From Chryseobacterium sp. 18061 (GTDB lineage: Bacteria > Pseudomonadota > Gammaproteobacteria > Enterobacterales > Enterobacteriaceae), in contig CACSKA010000001.1 in the NCBI GenBank assembly GCA_902706205.1, forward strand, positions 620,001-684,000: DNA of 64,000 nt, read 5' to 3'. Of the stretch, positions 61,820-64,000 are shown one piece after another. The position numbers were made by a program, and so were the translations under genes. The notes beneath the pieces are model-generated. The model searched no databases and had not been told where the DNA came from. It saw only the letters and a program-made list of their open reading frames with translations. Numbering within the stretch: position 1 is the stretch's first letter; every line of letters begins with the position of its first letter.

Positions 61820-62851
61820 ATGATTCTTGTAAGAGGATTGTCATGTATGGCATCGATCAAACATTCCGTTGATGCTAATGGACAATCAAAATATTACGTC
61901 CACTGGAAGGATAAAAAAACCGGGCATGGTCGGCGGCGTATTTTTGATTGTGTTGACGAAGGTGTACACCTTTTCTGGCAGAAACAGAATATTGAGTTGG
62001 ATTGTAGAACCGCTAACTGGAGTGGTATTGATAGCTCCTGGAATTTTCAGAAACTGTTGATGTTTTTCCTTGGACATCAGTTCAATAAAGTTGAAACAAA
62101 CCAGATCCGGCTATCCAGTTATAAAAAATGCCGTCACGACATCCTTGCAATTGACGGCGATATATTAGGTAGAAATATTTTAAGTATTACCCATCATGAT
62201 ATCGCTGAATCAGTTCGTAATGGCTGTCATCGATGGGTTCGTTCTGCCTACTTTCTTCTTCTCGAAAAGAAGCTCATTAGCTTTAATCCGGTTAAAAAGG
62301 CAGTAAAGCGGAAGCGTAAACCCATCACAATTCCGTCAAAAGCGACGGTTCGGCAATTACTGGATGCAGCCCCACCTCGCGAGCGCATCGCGTGCTGGCT
62401 GGGTATTTGTGGTTTGCGAATTGGTGAAGTTCTCGCCGTTACCTACTCCGATGTTTCTGAAGACTGGATACATATCCGACGCCACGTTGTGGATGGTGTT
62501 ATTCGTGATGGTCTGAAGCGAGGCGTCGAACGTCGGGTAAGAATGCCCCGCGAGCTTTTTGATTTACTGGATAAATCCCGTATCGGTACCACATATCCGC
62601 TGGTAGCCAATCAGTTTACCGGAGGACCGTTATCGACCTGCTACGGGACCCAGGGAGCACTGTATAAGTCGCTACAGGCTTTCGACATCAGATGCTTTCA
62701 TCACCTCCGGCATTTTGCTGTTTCTCGTTTAGCTGAGAAAGGGGTGGATATTATGAAGATTTCACGTCTGATTGGTCATTCGAGCATCAGGATCACCATC
62801 GATGTTTACGGACACCTTTTCAACGAGTCTGTAGATATGGATCTGGACTGA
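61820..62851 (+). CDS. Second tyrosine recombinase in the late region
   Basis: A complete recombinase of 343 aa from the ATG at 61820 (GAGGGG eight bases before it), or 334 aa from 61847 (MASIKHSVDANGQSKYYVHW), also with AGAGGA upstream. The catalytic residues are present: Arg in GLRIGEVLAV, HHLRHFAVSRL, GHSSIRITIDV and Tyr in VYGHLF. It is unrelated in detail to the integrase at the left end and lacks its DUF4102 domain. Lying between lysis genes and terS, it is away from the attachment site. It may move a late-region cassette or resolve dimers, but no substrate is known. Confidence 0.85.
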   Translation: MILVRGLSCMASIKHSVDANGQSKYYVHWKDKKTGHGRRRIFDCVDEGVHLFWQKQNIELDCRTANWSGIDSSWNFQKLLMFFLGHQFNKVETNQIRLSSYKKCRHDILAIDGDILGRNILSITHHDIAESVRNGCHRWVRSAYFLLLEKKLISFNPVKKAVKRKRKPITIPSKATVRQLLDAAPPRERIACWLGICGLRIGEVLAVTYSDVSEDWIHIRRHVVDGVIRDGLKRGVERRVRMPRELFDLLDKSRIGTTYPLVANQFTGGPLSTCYGTQGALYKSLQAFDIRCFHHLRHFAVSRLAEKGVDIMKISRLIGHSSIRITIDVYGHLFNESVDMDLD

Positions 62852-63097
62852 GTTATCTAAAAAATGGAAATGGTATAGCGATCCACTATCTCCCCATTTC
62901 ATGCGGCCTGCGGGCATCAAATCGCAGTTTTGGCGAAAAATCGATAACTCCGCATTTTTTCGACGTTTTAATTCCGCACTCAAACCCAACAGGCTTGTGG
63001 CCCCGGAGCAAATTTTTCCTCAGAATTATTCCGCACGCAAAATGCGGAAAAATGATTTTGAACAAAATATAAACAGCATCCGATTTCAGGTAAGCGT
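62852..63097. other. Gap before terS with TCCGCA repeats
   Basis: A 246-bp noncoding gap. TCCGCA occurs at 62949, 62973 and 63030, and the last forms a dyad with TGCGGA at 63043 (TTCCGCA-N7-TGCGGAA, 63029-63049). Candidate sites for TerS (pac/cos) or for the upstream recombinase. Confidence 0.5.
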
Positions 63098-63700
63098 ATG
63101 GCCCGAAAAAATAGTTTTAAGAAGGCCTACGTCGGTATCGTTCTTGACATGGCTTTGGCCCGAAACAAGATTTCTAATCGGATGGTTGCCCAGCGGTTAG
63201 AAATTGATGAGGCGACTATCCGTAACTGGCGTAAGGAACATGCCGACTTTAACCGTGCCTTTACTGAGGCTCGCGAAGTTCTCATGGAGAAAATCAATAG
63301 CGTTGCTGGTAAAAGCCTGGACGTTCGTAAGCGGAAAATCATTTCCCGTGGGCCGAAGGGGCTAACAACTACTGTTGAGGATGTATTACCTACACACAGT
63401 GATGTAGCGGTGTTTGCTAAATCCCTCGGGCTTGGGCGCAGCGTGTACGGGGAAGAGGATCGGCTTCGTGATGTGCTGCGCGATGTGATGAAGCAGAAGG
63501 TGGCTGGGAAATATACCGCGCTGGAGGCGGCACAGCTGCTTGAGGCTGAAGGGATAAAAGTCCCGGAAACGCTGCTTCTTGAGCTGGAGACACCGAAGCG
63601 ATTCGAGCTGTCTGGCCCCGGTGGTGGTGCGATTAAGACGGAGAACACAACCCTATCTCCGCAGGAAGTAGCCGACATCTATAAAAATGTTCTGGGCTGA
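63098..63700 (+). CDS. terS: Terminase small subunit
   Basis: A 200-aa protein with an N-terminal helix-turn-helix (RMVAQRLEIDEATIRNWRK), consistent with a terminase small subunit that recognises the packaging site. A C-terminal part with LSPQEVADIYKNVLG follows. It lies before the terminase large subunit gene. Confidence 0.82.
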   Translation: MARKNSFKKAYVGIVLDMALARNKISNRMVAQRLEIDEATIRNWRKEHADFNRAFTEAREVLMEKINSVAGKSLDVRKRKIISRGPKGLTTTVEDVLPTHSDVAVFAKSLGLGRSVYGEEDRLRDVLRDVMKQKVAGKYTALEAAQLLEAEGIKVPETLLLELETPKRFELSGPGGGAIKTENTTLSPQEVADIYKNVLG

Positions 63701-63907
63701 AAATGTAAAAACAAGCGTTTCGACAGTTGAAAACGCTATGCATTTTAGCCCCTGATTTATGCACGCTTTATTCACTCGTTTTTACCCCTTCCTGGGGGCT
63801 TAACCCGTACTTATAAACATCTCACGCATTTAACGTAATGTGTCCCCTTTTGACGATGCGCGTAACGGTCATTATGTTAAATAGGGCCGATTTTAAGGAA
63901 TTTATCT
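63701..63907. other. terS-terL gap
   Basis: A 207-bp AT-rich gap with no gene recognised. It may include part of the packaging site. AAGGA precedes the terL start. Confidence 0.4.
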
Positions 63908-64000
63908 GTGCCTATCCCATTCCCTTTCGATTTTAAAAAACCTGACTACACGCAGGTCTTCGAATGGCGTATGGAGCGTCTGCAGCGTATTCGTCAGAAT
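63908..64000 (+). CDS. terL: Terminase large subunit (partial, N-terminus only)
   Basis: GTG start with AAGGA upstream. The 31 visible codons begin [18 protein letters not shown] and run open to the window end. Phage terminase large subunits of this family begin this way, upstream of the ATPase. Call rests on the N-terminus and on position after terS. Confidence 0.7.
   Translation, partial: MPIPFPFDFKKPDYTQVFEWRMERLQRIRQN

Overview
The window is a chromosomal segment of a member of the Enterobacteriaceae. The gene order (colanic acid genes, galF, an O-antigen block, gnd, ugd, a UDP-glucuronate 4-epimerase, wzzB, then the his operon) and protein lengths close to those of E. coli point to Enterobacter, Lelliottia, Leclercia or Citrobacter. 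The opposite-strand epimerase between ugd and wzzB makes E. coli K-12 itself unlikely. The species cannot be settled from this window alone.

Layout. 1-13741: the distal half of the colanic acid operon (gmd, fcl, gmm, wcaI, manC, manB, wcaJ, wzxC, wcaK, wcaL, wcaM), with an ERIC repeat between manC and manB. 13888-14781: galF, then a terminator and a JUMPStart/ops element. 15156-28954: an O-antigen cluster that becomes strongly AT-rich. It holds a complete CMP-pseudaminic acid pathway (pseB, pseC, pseF, a pseG-pseH fusion, pseI), wzx, wzy, three probable glycosyltransferases, glf and wbaP. 29104-34222: gnd, ugd, the epimerase and the chain-length regulator wzzB. 34286-41492: the histidine operon hisGDCBHAF(IE) on the minus strand, with its leader peptide and attenuator. 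41795-46716: yeeZ, yeeY, plaP and sbcB.

46717-64000 is the left part of a lambdoid prophage that appears to sit in the 5' end of sbcB. It has an integrase, an AlpA-like gene, and a leftward early operon of small genes ending at a lambda-like switch (cI, cro and six 17-bp operator-like sites). The rightward operon has a helicase and a zinc-ribbon/Toprim primase in place of lambda O and P, then a phage-82-type Q antiterminator. Downstream are a late promoter with its terminator, a three-gene sugar/methyl-transfer cassette, holin, GH19 endolysin, Rz/Rz1, a second tyrosine recombinase, terS and the start of terL. The right end of the prophage lies outside the window.

How the genes work together. 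The pse genes should make CMP-pseudaminic acid. WbaP should start the O-unit by placing Gal-1-P on undecaprenyl phosphate, and Glf should supply UDP-Galf. The transferases then complete the unit, Wzx flips it, Wzy polymerises it and WzzB sets chain length. The most noteworthy features are the PseG-PseH fusion, a KpsS/capsule-synthesis-like candidate Pse transferase, the altered start of sbcB, a stand-alone S24 peptidase under pL, the DUF115/GT9/methyltransferase cassette at the Q-lysis junction, and an extra complete tyrosine recombinase next to terS.
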